From contig CAJTRA010000021.1 in NCBI GenBank assembly GCA_910578345.1, forward strand, positions 1 to 44,956: a DNA stretch of 44,956 bases, in the 5' to 3' direction. This stretch comes from an uncultured Lachnospiraceae bacterium (GTDB taxonomy: Bacteria > Bacillota > Clostridia > Lachnospirales > Lachnospiraceae). Position numbers and translations under genes: made by a program. Shown here piece by piece: positions 18,237 through 26,908 of the stretch. How positions within the stretch are numbered: the first letter of the stretch is position 1; every line of letters starts with the position of its first letter. The notes under the pieces are model-generated. The model was not told where the DNA came from. It did not search any database and saw only the letters and a program-made list of their open reading frames with translations.

Positions 18237-18237
18237 G

Positions 18238-18693
18238 ATGCTTAGAGGGATACCGAGATTGATCTTACCAGATTTTATGAAAGTACTGATGGAGATGGGG
18301 CATGGGGATGAGATCGTCTTCGGCGATGCCAATTTTCCGGCTGAATCTATCGGCAGAAGAGTGATCCATATGGAAAGCAGTGAGATCACCGAGATTTTAG
18401 AGGCTGTTATGCCGTTTTTTACACTGGATAATTTCGTGGATGAGAATGCAGTCTTAATGTCAGTGGTGGAAGGCAGGGGGGAAGCGCCTTCTGTCTGGGA
18501 AAGGTATGAGACGATACTGAGAAAATACGATGTGGAAAAGGCATTCGGAGGATTTTCCTTTCTGACGAGGGAGGCGTTCTATGAGCGCGCGAAGACGGCT
18601 TATGCAGTGGTGGCCACAGGGGAAAGGGAAAAGTATGCGAACCTTATTTTGAAACTGGGGGTAGTGGAAGGAGAGAAGGAATGGATAGGATAA
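18238..18693 (+). CDS. RbsD/FucU family sugar mutarotase
   Basis: A 151-residue cytosolic protein with the family core HGDEIVFGDANFPA near residue 22 and a C-terminal segment ending NLILKLGVV. RbsD/FucU proteins interconvert sugar anomers (ribose pyran forms, or alpha/beta L-fucose). Length and the C-terminal pattern fit the FucU branch better, but the sugar cannot be fixed. The start follows the cupin stop by one base and its end overlaps the next gene by 13 bases, so these genes are translationally linked. This frame is intact. Confidence 0.88.
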   Translation: MLRGIPRLILPDFMKVLMEMGHGDEIVFGDANFPAESIGRRVIHMESSEITEILEAVMPFFTLDNFVDENAVLMSVVEGRGEAPSVWERYETILRKYDVEKAFGGFSFLTREAFYERAKTAYAVVATGEREKYANLILKLGVVEGEKEWIG

Positions 18694-20762
18694 GAATTGA
18701 AACAGAAAATTTGAGACTGGAGTTTGACCAAGGGAATGGTTCGCTCGTGGGGATCTTTTCGAAGAAAGCAAACTGGAATGTGATCAAGCGTTCCCATCTG
18801 GGATTGTCCTGGCGGATGATGGTCCCCTTAGAGGGCAGAAGGAACAATGAGGCGTGGGGACACGAACAGGAGATGACGCCTGTATGCCAGGCTGGGGAAG
18901 ATTATGTCAGATTTACCTGGGAGCAGATTACAACCCGTTATGGCGGGCCCCATCTGATTAAGGTAGAAACAGAATGCCGGGTGGAGAATGGACAGGCGGT
19001 ATTTTATATGCATATCGATAACCGGGACGAGCATGTTGTGGAGAATGTGTATTATCCTTATATCGGGGATTTATACCGGCCGAATAACGCCGGAAGATTC
19101 ACTTTCGAACACGGCAGTTACTGCGGCATGAAGGAATATGAACTGTATCCGAAATTCCCCAACTGTGCGGGAACCCACAGTGTGGATTATCCGACACTGT
19201 GCGTGGAAGACCATAGCAATCCGCCGATGAATCCTTTCGGGCTGTTCTCAGACGATCATGGAAACGGGCTTTATCTGGGCGTGGCGCAGAGGCGGATCGA
19301 GCCGGTGACCTGGCACGGAGAATATCTGCCCGGCTGGGAGAATTCCAATGATTTTCGGGTTTTTGACAGGGACAGGATAGGAGAAAAGGATACTTATGTG
19401 AGATTTGCGGTCGGGCATCTTCCTTTTGTCATGCCGCAGACACAGTTTGACCTGATCCCTTTTGCCATGGACGCGTACCAGGGAAGCTGGGGTGTGGGAG
19501 CCGAGTGCTATAAAAGAAACAGCGCGAGGTGGAATAAGCTTCCGGAACTGCCGGAGTGGGCGAAGGATCCTTATTCCTGGCTGCAGATCCAGATCAACTC
19601 CCCGGAGGATGAACTGAGGATGCAGTTTAAGGATTTCCCGAAAGTGGGAGCGGAATGTAAGAAGTACAATGTCAAGGTAATCCAGTTGGTGGGCTGGAAC
19701 AAGGGAGGACAGGACAGAGGCAATCCAAGTCATGATCCGGATCCCCGCCTCGGCACCTGGGAGGAATTGCAGGCAGCGATCAAAGAAGTGCAGGCAATGG
19801 GAATCAAGGTAGTGCTGTTTGCCAAGTTTGTCTGGGCAGATCAGTCATTGGAGGATTTCAAAGAGAAGTACGAGCAGCATGCGATCAAGGATCCCTACCA
19901 GAATTATTATGTCTACAAAGGCTATCAGTATATGACACTTTCACAGATGACCAATGTGAACACGAGACGTCTGATCCCGATGTGTTTTGGGGACGATGCG
20001 TGGTTAGAGATCTGTAAAGAAGAGTTCCGTAAGTGTGTAGACTTAGGAGCGGATGGAATTCTCTTCGATGAGTGCCTGCATCACTCGCCGACGCTTAGCT
20101 GCTTTGACACTTCCCATGGGCACCGGTACGGAGCCTCCACCTATAGCTGGGATGAGCGGTTGATCCGTGAATTCAGGAAGATTGCGCCGGACAGGGATTT
20201 CATGATTGCAGGAGAAGGGATTTATGATTTCCAGTTTGATTATTATGATCTTTCCTACACGAGAACCTGGGGAAGAGACCATAAGGCGGTGAGCAGAATG
20301 CTGCGCCCGAATGGACAGATTATGTCGGCGGTGATCGGTTTTGAGGACAGAGGGATGATCAATCAGTGTCTTCTGAATCAATATATCATCAGCTATGAAC
20401 CGTATAATTTCAAGGGAATGTTGTCCGATTTCCCTCTGACCGCAGCCTATGGAAGCAAGATGGATCAATTAAGAACAGACTTGCGGGAATATTTCTGGGA
20501 CGGCAGTTTCCGGGAAAAGATCGGCGGAAGCGTTACCCTGGAGCATGGCGGCGCCGTGGAGTCTTATGCAGTTTATGAGGGAACAAACGGCAGGACGGGC
20601 ATGGTGATATGCAATTACGATGAGAAGAATCCGATCACGGTAATTCCGCGATTGGAGAATGGGGAGAAGCTTACGCAGTACCGTCTGATTGACGACGATG
20701 CAATGACTGCATTTGACGGTAGTTTTGTGATTCCGCCAAACAGCGCTGCCGCGGTGATTTAG
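18681..20762 (+). CDS. DUF6259-type glycoside hydrolase, alpha-galactosidase-like barrel
   Basis: A 693-residue protein: an N-terminal beta-sandwich (~1-270) with a sugar-binding look; a (beta/alpha)8 barrel (~280-600); and a small C-terminal beta domain ending IPPNSAAAVI. Candidate catalytic residues are D463 in DGILFDEC and E512 in IAGEGIYDF, positions typical of retaining barrels in this superfamily. It lacks a signal peptide, so it should act on imported glycosides. The start overlaps the mutarotase end by 13 bases, with GGAAGGAGAGAAGG as ribosome site. The frame is intact over 2 kb although neighbours are broken. The DUF assignment comes from overall pattern; activity is unknown. Confidence 0.75.
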   Translation: MDRIRIETENLRLEFDQGNGSLVGIFSKKANWNVIKRSHLGLSWRMMVPLEGRRNNEAWGHEQEMTPVCQAGEDYVRFTWEQITTRYGGPHLIKVETECRVENGQAVFYMHIDNRDEHVVENVYYPYIGDLYRPNNAGRFTFEHGSYCGMKEYELYPKFPNCAGTHSVDYPTLCVEDHSNPPMNPFGLFSDDHGNGLYLGVAQRRIEPVTWHGEYLPGWENSNDFRVFDRDRIGEKDTYVRFAVGHLPFVMPQTQFDLIPFAMDAYQGSWGVGAECYKRNSARWNKLPELPEWAKDPYSWLQIQINSPEDELRMQFKDFPKVGAECKKYNVKVIQLVGWNKGGQDRGNPSHDPDPRLGTWEELQAAIKEVQAMGIKVVLFAKFVWADQSLEDFKEKYEQHAIKDPYQNYYVYKGYQYMTLSQMTNVNTRRLIPMCFGDDAWLEICKEEFRKCVDLGADGILFDECLHHSPTLSCFDTSHGHRYGASTYSWDERLIREFRKIAPDRDFMIAGEGIYDFQFDYYDLSYTRTWGRDHKAVSRMLRPNGQIMSAVIGFEDRGMINQCLLNQYIISYEPYNFKGMLSDFPLTAAYGSKMDQLRTDLREYFWDGSFREKIGGSVTLEHGGAVESYAVYEGTNGRTGMVICNYDEKNPITVIPRLENGEKLTQYRLIDDDAMTAFDGSFVIPPNSAAAVI

Positions 20763-20799
20763 GCCAGCGTACAGGTACTGCGATGGTCATGGGGGTAAT

Positions 20800-21623
20800 A
20801 TGGGAAACTATCGATTGGGAATTTATGAAAAGGCCATGCCGGATGGTATGACCCTGGAAGAAAAACTTCTGTTGGCGAAGCAGACGGGATTTGACTATGT
20901 AGAACTGAGCATTGATGAGACAGAGGAGAAGATCGCACGGTTGGATTTCCCGAAAAAAGACTGGAAGAACTGCACCAGTTTATGCTGGAAAACAATATTT
21001 TTATGGAGACCATGTGTCTGTCTGCACATAGAAAGTACCCGTTAGGCAGCGAGAAAGAAGAGATCAGAAGAAAAAGCCTGGAGATTATGAAGAAAGCAAT
21101 TATATTTTCCAGGGATCTGGGGATCCGGATTATTCAACTGGCAGGCTATGATGTGTATTATGAGAAGTCTAATGCAGCGACCAGAGAGAATTTCACCAGG
21201 GAATTGAAGAAATGTGTAGAGTACGCGGCAGAGTTTGGAATCATCCTGGCGTTTGAGACGATGGAAACAGAGTTTATGAATACGATCAGAAAAGCAAAGG
21301 CCGTAGTGGAAGTGATGGAGTCGCCCTATCTTCAGATCTACCCGGATATTGGAAATATCCGAAATGCAACAGAGCATTACCAGGAGGATATTTTGGCGGG
21401 CAGAGGGAAGAGTGTGGCGGTCCATCTGAAGGAGACAAGGGAGAATGTCTTCCGGGATATGGAATATGGGGAAGGAAGAGTGGACTTTAAAGGATGCATC
21501 AGCAGACTCGTTTCTCAGGGCGTTTTCCGTTTTACCTGTGAATTCTGGTATGATAAGAAGACGTGTCCTGAACTTTATCTGAGAAGGAACAGAGAATACA
21601 TAAGGAGGTGTCTACCAGAGTGA
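20800..21623 (+). pseudogene. UlaE/SgaU-type L-ribulose/L-xylulose-5-phosphate 3-epimerase, frameshifted
   Basis: The 5' part (YRLGIYEKAMPDGMTLEEKL; FDYVELSIDETEEKIARLD) and the 3' part (METMCLSAHRKYPLGSE; IRIIQLAGYDVYYEKSN; YGEGRVDFKGC) are both characteristic of this TIM-barrel epimerase, but they lie in different frames. The break is in the C3-G-A6 stretch at 20949-20959, where one extra base restores EKRLEELHQFMLENN. Intact length would be about 275 residues. The enzyme epimerises L-xylulose-5-phosphate to L-ribulose-5-phosphate; the Glu and His metal ligands appear in the 3' part. It directly precedes the kinase. Either decay or a homopolymer sequencing error. Confidence 0.85.
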
Positions 21624-23092
21624 AACGATATCTTATGGGGATTGATAATGGCGGAACCTACAGCAAGGCGGCAGTTTTTGACCTGGAAGGGAACCAGATC
21701 TGTAAGAAAAGCATCCAGATTCCGGTATCCATGCCGAAAGAAGGACATACCCAGAGAAATTTAGAACAGATCAGAGACTGCAATTTCAAGATCATAGAGG
21801 AAGCGGTGCGGGAATGTGACGGGCAGATCGTAGCGGTTGGGGTTACCGGACATGGGAAAGGGTTGTATCTGCTGGATCAGGAGAAACATTTCTTATATGA
21901 AGGAATTGGTTCCACGGATACGCGGGCGTTAATGTATGAATTGGAATGGGGAGCAGGGGAGCAGGCGCTGACTGTTTATGAAAAAACAGCACAGAAGATC
22001 ATGGCATGTCAGCCGGCGCCTTTACTCCGGTGGCTAAAGGAGTACGAGAGAGACATATATGACAGCATTGGCGCTGTATTGGCGGTGAAAGACTTTGTGC
22101 GGTTCTGCCTGACAGGAGAGATCAGTACGGATTATACGGATATCTCCGGAACGAATTTATTGAATCTGCGCACGAAGGATTATGACCGTGAGCTTCTGGC
22201 ATCTTTCGGGATCGAGGAGATCTATGAGGCGCTTCCCCCTGTCAGAAAGTCATACGAGATTGCAGGCAGAATTACGCAGGAGGCGGAGGCGCGGACAGGA
22301 CTGCCGGCAGGTACGCCGGTGGTATCAGGGATGTTTGATATTGACGCCTGTGCGCTGGCGATGGGCAATGTGCAGCCCCTGGATATGTGTGTGCTGGCCG
22401 GGACCTGGGGGATCAACGAATATGTGTCGCCGAGGATGGTGGATGATGGGACAGCAGCCATGAACTCTGTTTTCTGTGATCAGGATTACTATCTGGTAGA
22501 AGAAAGCAGTGCGGCCTCGGCGGGCAATCTGGAATGGCTGATGAAACTGCTAAAGGAAACAGATTATGACAGGATCAATGAACTGGTAGAGAGTGTGGAG
22601 CCGGAAGACTGTAATCTGTATTATATGCCGTTTCTGTATGCCTCGAATGAGAACCCTCTTGCAAAAGGAATGTTTGTGGGCCTAAGCAGTTTCCATACGA
22701 AAGCGCACATTTTCCGTGCCGTCTATGAAGGGGTGGTGTTTGCACATTTGACCCATATTAAGATCCTGCTAAAGAACAGGCCTGTTCCGGCATGGATCCG
22801 CTTAGGCGGCGGAGCGGCAAATTCCCAGGTATGGGCGCAGATGTTTGCGGATATTCTTGGCGTGCCGGTATGTCTTGACCATACGGCAGAGCTGGGCGCC
22901 AAAGGCGCGGCGATGGCGGCCGGTGTGGGGGCTGGCATATACAAAGACTATGACGAGGCAGTCAGGATCTGTACAGGACAGGAGGAAATGTTGTTTCCGG
23001 AAGCACGGCGGACAGCGGTCTATCAAGAGAAGTACAATAATTATAAACGTATCATAGGAGCCGTTGATCCTATCTGGGAAGGAATACGGTAG
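21620..23092 (+). CDS. FGGY family carbohydrate kinase
   Basis: A 490-residue ATP-dependent sugar kinase with an actin-like fold. Phosphate-1 motif GIDNGGTYSKAAVF (D9) is at the N-terminus, the catalytic Asp region is MFDIDACAL (D240/D242), and the adenosine motif is RLGGGAANSQVWAQMFADIL. FGGY kinases act on ketopentoses such as xylulose, L-xylulose, L-ribulose or on fuculose; the substrate is not predictable. GTG 21620 is chosen: it overlaps the epimerase stop (GTGA), sits 11 bases after AGGAGG, and starts the domain at the usual place. The overlap implies translational coupling to the broken epimerase frame. Confidence 0.88.
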   Translation: MKRYLMGIDNGGTYSKAAVFDLEGNQICKKSIQIPVSMPKEGHTQRNLEQIRDCNFKIIEEAVRECDGQIVAVGVTGHGKGLYLLDQEKHFLYEGIGSTDTRALMYELEWGAGEQALTVYEKTAQKIMACQPAPLLRWLKEYERDIYDSIGAVLAVKDFVRFCLTGEISTDYTDISGTNLLNLRTKDYDRELLASFGIEEIYEALPPVRKSYEIAGRITQEAEARTGLPAGTPVVSGMFDIDACALAMGNVQPLDMCVLAGTWGINEYVSPRMVDDGTAAMNSVFCDQDYYLVEESSAASAGNLEWLMKLLKETDYDRINELVESVEPEDCNLYYMPFLYASNENPLAKGMFVGLSSFHTKAHIFRAVYEGVVFAHLTHIKILLKNRPVPAWIRLGGGAANSQVWAQMFADILGVPVCLDHTAELGAKGAAMAAGVGAGIYKDYDEAVRICTGQEEMLFPEARRTAVYQEKYNNYKRIIGAVDPIWEGIR

Positions 23093-23121
23093 AAACATTG
23101 ATCGGAGGAGAGGAACTGTTT

Positions 23122-23174
23122 ATGAAAATGGATGGAAAGAAAGGTTATTCGGTGGAGGGTATCGAGAGGCTGCC
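23122..23174 (+). pseudogene. N-terminal stub of a second Uma2 gene
   Basis: ATG 23122, preceded by GGAGGAGAGG, encodes MKMDGKKGYSVEGIERLP, which parallels the first residues of the Uma2 gene at 1885 (FNGKKGCTVAEIEKLP). Similarity ends at 23174, where the 3' end of the convergent ABC operon begins. The rest of the gene has been deleted. Confidence 0.65.
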
Positions 23175-23199
23175 ATTCCGATTTATGCACTGTTTCCTG

Positions 23200-23829
23200 T
23201 CAGGTGATATCCTGTCTCTGATAGGACGCCGAAGCGATCCGATAGCCGGCCAGGAACCAGAGCGCCGCGAACGCAAGCACGATGGTAAAAGCCAGGGGGA
23301 TATTGTCTTTCACAGGAATCAGGAGATTTAGGAGAAGCACAAGGCCGGCAATGATCCCCGTGGATGCCATAAAGGACAGCATAAAGACGATCTGCGATTT
23401 CTCCGGGTCGAACAGGTAGGCGCAGGGTAAGCTGATGCCGCCTGCAAACAGGGTGGCGCTCATACCGATCACGCCATACAGATACAGCGCGTGTAAGGTG
23501 ATGCCGTCGTTTACGGACATCAGCACGATGCACGGGATCAGGGCCGTGAGCAGTCCGATGAGCGCAAGTAAGAGGTAGAATACGAATTTCTCGCTGATGA
23601 TCTGTTTTCTTGACAGCGGCATGGTGACCACATTCTTATTCCACTTTGAGCTTGCGTCGCTGGTGATGCTGATAAAGACCGCCGTCGTGGAAGCGACCGG
23701 GGCCAGCACCAGAAGCGCGCTCGTTTCCAGTAAAAAGGACAGTCCAAAGCCCAGAACGATCAGGCTGATAAGCGTGACAAGAATGTTGCTCTTTGCGATA
23801 TAGAGGTCTTTTAGTAAAACGCCTTTCAT
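23200..23829 (-). CDS. ABC-2 type transporter permease
   Basis: A 209-residue membrane protein with six predicted helices (ILVTLISLIVLGFGLSFLL; ALLVLAPVASTTAVF; FVFYLLLALIGLLTALIPCI; LYGVIGMSATLFAGG; IVFMLSFMASTGIIAGLVLL; AFTIVLAFAALWFLAGY). The N-terminal MKGVLLKDLYIAKSN and the TSDASSKWNKNVVTMPLSRK loop are typical of small ABC-2 permeases coupled to GntR/YtrA operons. It is the last gene of a three-gene minus-strand operon. Role: probably export or self-protection; the substrate is unknown. Confidence 0.88.
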   Translation of the reverse strand: MKGVLLKDLYIAKSNILVTLISLIVLGFGLSFLLETSALLVLAPVASTTAVFISITSDASSKWNKNVVTMPLSRKQIISEKFVFYLLLALIGLLTALIPCIVLMSVNDGITLHALYLYGVIGMSATLFAGGISLPCAYLFDPEKSQIVFMLSFMASTGIIAGLVLLLNLLIPVKDNIPLAFTIVLAFAALWFLAGYRIASASYQRQDIT

Positions 23830-23856
23830 TTCAGTTTCCTTCCTTTCTGTGCTGTT

Positions 23857-24708
23857 TCAGGTGTTTCCCTTGACGTAAAGAAGCATGATCTCGTCGATGG
23901 TGGCCGGAACGATCAGAGCCTTCGGGTACTTTCTGTGCATTTTCTCCCGGTCTGAGACAAGAACCTGCCATTCATAATCCATCCTGCGGCATGCAATGAG
24001 ATCCGATTTCTCCAATGCGCTAAACTGGGCGGCTCCGCATTTCAGAATGCCGTATTGCTCAAGCAGCTCGTCTTTTGCTTTGGAGAACACGACTTTCCCC
24101 TGATGCAGGAACACGATATAATCGGCGATCTTCTCCAGATCGCTGGTGATATGGGAGGAGAGCAGGATGGAGTGCTCTTCGTCCTGCACGAAATCCAGGA
24201 GCATATCCAGAATATCATCCCGGACGACAGGGTCGAGTCCGCTGGTAGCCTCGTCCAGGATCAGCAGTCTGGAGTGATGGGAAAAGGCTGCGCAGATAGC
24301 CAGCTTCATCTTCATGCCCTTGGAATAGTGCCGGATCTGCTTATCCGGGGGCAGCGCAAACTGATCCAACAGGCGAAAATAGGTCTTCTCATCCCAGGTA
24401 TGATAGATCTTTCGCATGATATGATTGATCTTGCGAGGAGAGAGGATTTCCGGGTAGTTGCCTGCGTCAAACACCACGCCGATCTGTTCTTTCGTGTCAT
24501 TGTCAAGTTCTTCTTTCTCCAGGATGGAAACTTCTCCGGACTCTTTCCGGATCAGCCCCAGGGCCGCGTTGATCGTGGTGCTCTTCCCGGCGCCGTTCTC
24601 ACCGATCAGCCCGACGATGGCGCCGCCAGGAACATGGAAGGAAACCTGGTCCAGAAGAAAGTCCTTATAGGTTTTGGTAAGTCCCGAAACTGTCAAAGCA
24701 TTGTTCAT
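23857..24708 (-). CDS. ABC transporter ATP-binding protein
   Basis: A 283-residue ATPase. Walker A GENGAGKST (residues 36-44), a signature-like HYSKGMKMKLAICAAF, and Walker B RLLILDEATSGLD are all visible, with the H-loop at ILLSSHITSDLEKIADYI. The signature has YSKGM in place of LSGGQ, as is common in YtrB/DrrA-like ATPases working with ABC-2 permeases. It lies one base from the GntR stop and 27 bases before the permease, in one operon. Confidence 0.92.
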   Translation of the reverse strand: MNNALTVSGLTKTYKDFLLDQVSFHVPGGAIVGLIGENGAGKSTTINAALGLIRKESGEVSILEKEELDNDTKEQIGVVFDAGNYPEILSPRKINHIMRKIYHTWDEKTYFRLLDQFALPPDKQIRHYSKGMKMKLAICAAFSHHSRLLILDEATSGLDPVVRDDILDMLLDFVQDEEHSILLSSHITSDLEKIADYIVFLHQGKVVFSKAKDELLEQYGILKCGAAQFSALEKSDLIACRRMDYEWQVLVSDREKMHRKYPKALIVPATIDEIMLLYVKGNT

Positions 24709-24709
24709 G

Positions 24710-25084
24710 TCAATCCTCCTCGTACAGCAGTGTCAGCAGGTTCTGTAATCTGTCGAGCGGTATGCCGCTCGTGCGTGCGATCTCGATCGCCTCGCCAAGA
24801 TGCTCCTCTATCTTTTTCTGTTGTTCTTCAAGATAGAAGTCCTGATTCTGAACGGATACATAGCATCCCTTGCCGGCTGTGGTCTCGATAAAACCATCCT
24901 CCTGTAGAAGGTCGTATGCTTTCTGCACAGTCAGAGCACTGATCTGCAGGGACCTTGCAAGGGAACGGATCGAGGGAAGCGCTTCTCCGGCGCTCAGCGT
25001 ACCGTTCATGATCTGTGTCTTGATCTGCGTTACGATCTGCTCATACAGGGGGCGGCTTGTTTTGTTGCTTACAATGATCTCCAA
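24710..25084 (-). CDS. GntR family regulator, YtrA subfamily
   Basis: A 124-residue regulator if it starts at TTG 25084. The N-terminal winged helix (SRPLYEQIVTQIKTQIMNG; LPSIRSLARSLQISALTVQK) is followed by a short C-terminal helical segment, as in the YtrA branch. The frame is open upstream to 25186, but that extension would be read through the perfect inverted repeat at 25105-25137, which looks like the operator. The internal TTG is therefore favoured; no strong ribosome site decides it. It should control its own operon with the ABC genes, as YtrA does in Bacillus for cell-wall-antibiotic-inducible transporters. Confidence 0.8.
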   Translation of the reverse strand: MEIIVSNKTSRPLYEQIVTQIKTQIMNGTLSAGEALPSIRSLARSLQISALTVQKAYDLLQEDGFIETTAGKGCYVSVQNQDFYLEEQQKKIEEHLGEAIEIARTSGIPLDRLQNLLTLLYEED

Positions 25085-25104
25085 GGCTTCACCGTCTTTC
25101 TGAT

Positions 25105-25137
25105 TTATACTGTATTGTTTGAATAAATACAGTATAA
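25105..25137. promoter_or_regulatory. GntR/YtrA operator candidate
   Basis: TTATACTGTATT (25105-25116) and AATACAGTATAA (25126-25137) are a perfect 12-bp inverted repeat with a 9-base centre, directly upstream of the favoured GntR start. It also carries the AT-rich -10-like words expected of an autorepressed promoter. Confidence 0.65.
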
Positions 25138-25215
25138 GTCGGAACATATCACTTGTCAAGAGAAGGATAAATTTTTTTTCTGTCAAAAAATGACATTTTT
25201 TTCAGTAAATTTTCA

Positions 25216-25244
25216 TTGAGTATAGAGAGAAAAGGCATTATAGT
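25216..25244 (+). promoter_or_regulatory. Putative glpK promoter
   Basis: TTGAGT (25216-25221) and TATAGT (25239-25244) have a 17-base spacer, 62 bases before the glpK start. Just upstream TGTCA-AAAAA-TGACA (25181-25195) is a small palindrome followed by a T-run. It could be a regulator site or a terminator against incoming transcripts. Confidence 0.5.
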
Positions 25245-25305
25245 AGTGATATGGGGAATTTTTTCAGAAAATACTTTAGAAAAAAAGTTCATGAGGAGGG
25301 GCAGT

Positions 25306-26802
25306 ATGGCAAAATACATCATGGCGTTGGATGCGGGAACCACCAGCAACCGCTGTATTCTGTTTAACGAGCAGGGGGATATGTGCAGTGTGGCGCAGAA
25401 GGAATTTACGCAGTATTTTCCGAAACCGGGCTGGGTGGAGCATGACGCAGACGAGATCTGGTCTACGCAGTATGAGGTGGCGCATCAGGCAATGGCGAAT
25501 ATCAATGCCACGGCGGCAGAGATCGCCGCGATCGGGATCACGAACCAGCGGGAGACGGTGGTGGTCTGGGATAAGAAGACGGGCAGCCCGGTCCACAATG
25601 CGATCGTGTGGCAGTGCCGCCGTACATCAGAGTATGCGGACAGCCTGAAGGAGAAGGGACTGACGGATAAATTCCGGGAAAAGACGGGGCTTGTGATCGA
25701 CGCTTACTTCTCGGCGACGAAGATCAAATGGATCCTGGACAATGTGGAGGGAGCAAGGCAGAAAGCGGAAGACGGCGAGCTGCTGTTTGGCACGGTGGAG
25801 ACCTGGCTGATCTGGAAACTGACCAAAGGCGGCGTGCACGTGACGGATTATTCCAATGCTTCCCGCACCATGCTTTTTAATATCAATACCTTGACGTGGG
25901 ATGATGAGATCCTGCAGGAATTACAGATTCCGAAATGTATGCTGCCGGAGGTGAAACCGTCGAGCTGCATCTACGGTGAGGCGGATCCCGGATTCTTCGG
26001 CGGGCCGATCCCTATCGGCGGCGCGGCGGGCGACCAGCAGGCGGCGCTGTTCGGGCAGACCTGTTTTCAGCCAGGTGAGGCGAAGAATACCTATGGAACA
26101 GGGTGCTTTCTGTTGATGAATACGGGAGAAAAGCCTGTCTTTTCCCGGAACGGACTGGTGACGACCATCGCCTGGGGACTGGACGGCAAGGTCACCTATG
26201 CCCTGGAAGGTTCTATCTTCGTGGCGGGTGCGGCGATCCAGTGGCTGCGGGATGAGATGCGGCTGATCGATTCGGCCCAGGATTCGGAGTATATGGCGAA
26301 AAAGGTGGCGGATACAAACGGCTGCTATGTGGTGCCGGCCTTTACGGGACTGGGGGCGCCCCACTGGGATCAGTATGCGCGCGGAACGATCGTGGGTATT
26401 ACCCGCGGCGTCAATAAATATCATATCATCAGGGCTACCCTGGATTCGCTGGCGTATCAGGTGAACGACGTACTTGCGGCGATGGAGGCGGATTCTTCCA
26501 TCAAGCTGTCGGCGCTTAAGGTGGATGGCGGGGCCAGCGCCAATAATTTCCTGATGCAGCAACAGGCGAACATCAGTGGCGCACCGGTCAACCGGCCAAA
26601 GTGCGTTGAGACGACGGCCATGGGCGCGGCGTATCTGGCCGGTCTGGCGGTAGGATACTGGACGAGCAAGGAAGATGTGGTGAAGAACTGGGCCATCGAC
26701 AGAGAATTTATGCCGGAGATCCCGGAGGAAGAGCGGACGGCCATGGTGAAGGGCTGGAGCAAAGCGGTGAAGTGTGCGTATGGCTGGGAGAAAGAGGAAT
26801 AG
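25306..26802 (+). CDS. glpK: Glycerol kinase
   Basis: A 498-residue FGGY kinase that phosphorylates glycerol to sn-glycerol-3-phosphate in the cytosol. Family landmarks are LDAGTTSNRCILF (D9), QREPK-type GITNQRETVVVWDKKTG, WQCRRTSEYAD, the catalytic PIGGAAGDQQAALFGQTCF, and YGTGCFLLMNTG. Length is standard. GAGGAGGGG precedes ATG 25306. It begins the glycerol-3-phosphate operon. No glycerol facilitator gene (glpF) or GlpP-type antiterminator is seen beside it in this window. Confidence 0.95.
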   Translation: MAKYIMALDAGTTSNRCILFNEQGDMCSVAQKEFTQYFPKPGWVEHDADEIWSTQYEVAHQAMANINATAAEIAAIGITNQRETVVVWDKKTGSPVHNAIVWQCRRTSEYADSLKEKGLTDKFREKTGLVIDAYFSATKIKWILDNVEGARQKAEDGELLFGTVETWLIWKLTKGGVHVTDYSNASRTMLFNINTLTWDDEILQELQIPKCMLPEVKPSSCIYGEADPGFFGGPIPIGGAAGDQQAALFGQTCFQPGEAKNTYGTGCFLLMNTGEKPVFSRNGLVTTIAWGLDGKVTYALEGSIFVAGAAIQWLRDEMRLIDSAQDSEYMAKKVADTNGCYVVPAFTGLGAPHWDQYARGTIVGITRGVNKYHIIRATLDSLAYQVNDVLAAMEADSSIKLSALKVDGGASANNFLMQQQANISGAPVNRPKCVETTAMGAAYLAGLAVGYWTSKEDVVKNWAIDREFMPEIPEEERTAMVKGWSKAVKCAYGWEKEE

Positions 26803-26908
26803 AAAATAATCCTGGGAACAAAAAATTTTCAATCGCGAGATTTGTGTCTGCGCGTTGCTTGCCACAAACTCGACATGTGCAAAAAGCAGCGCAGAAATGG
26901 GGTAAACT

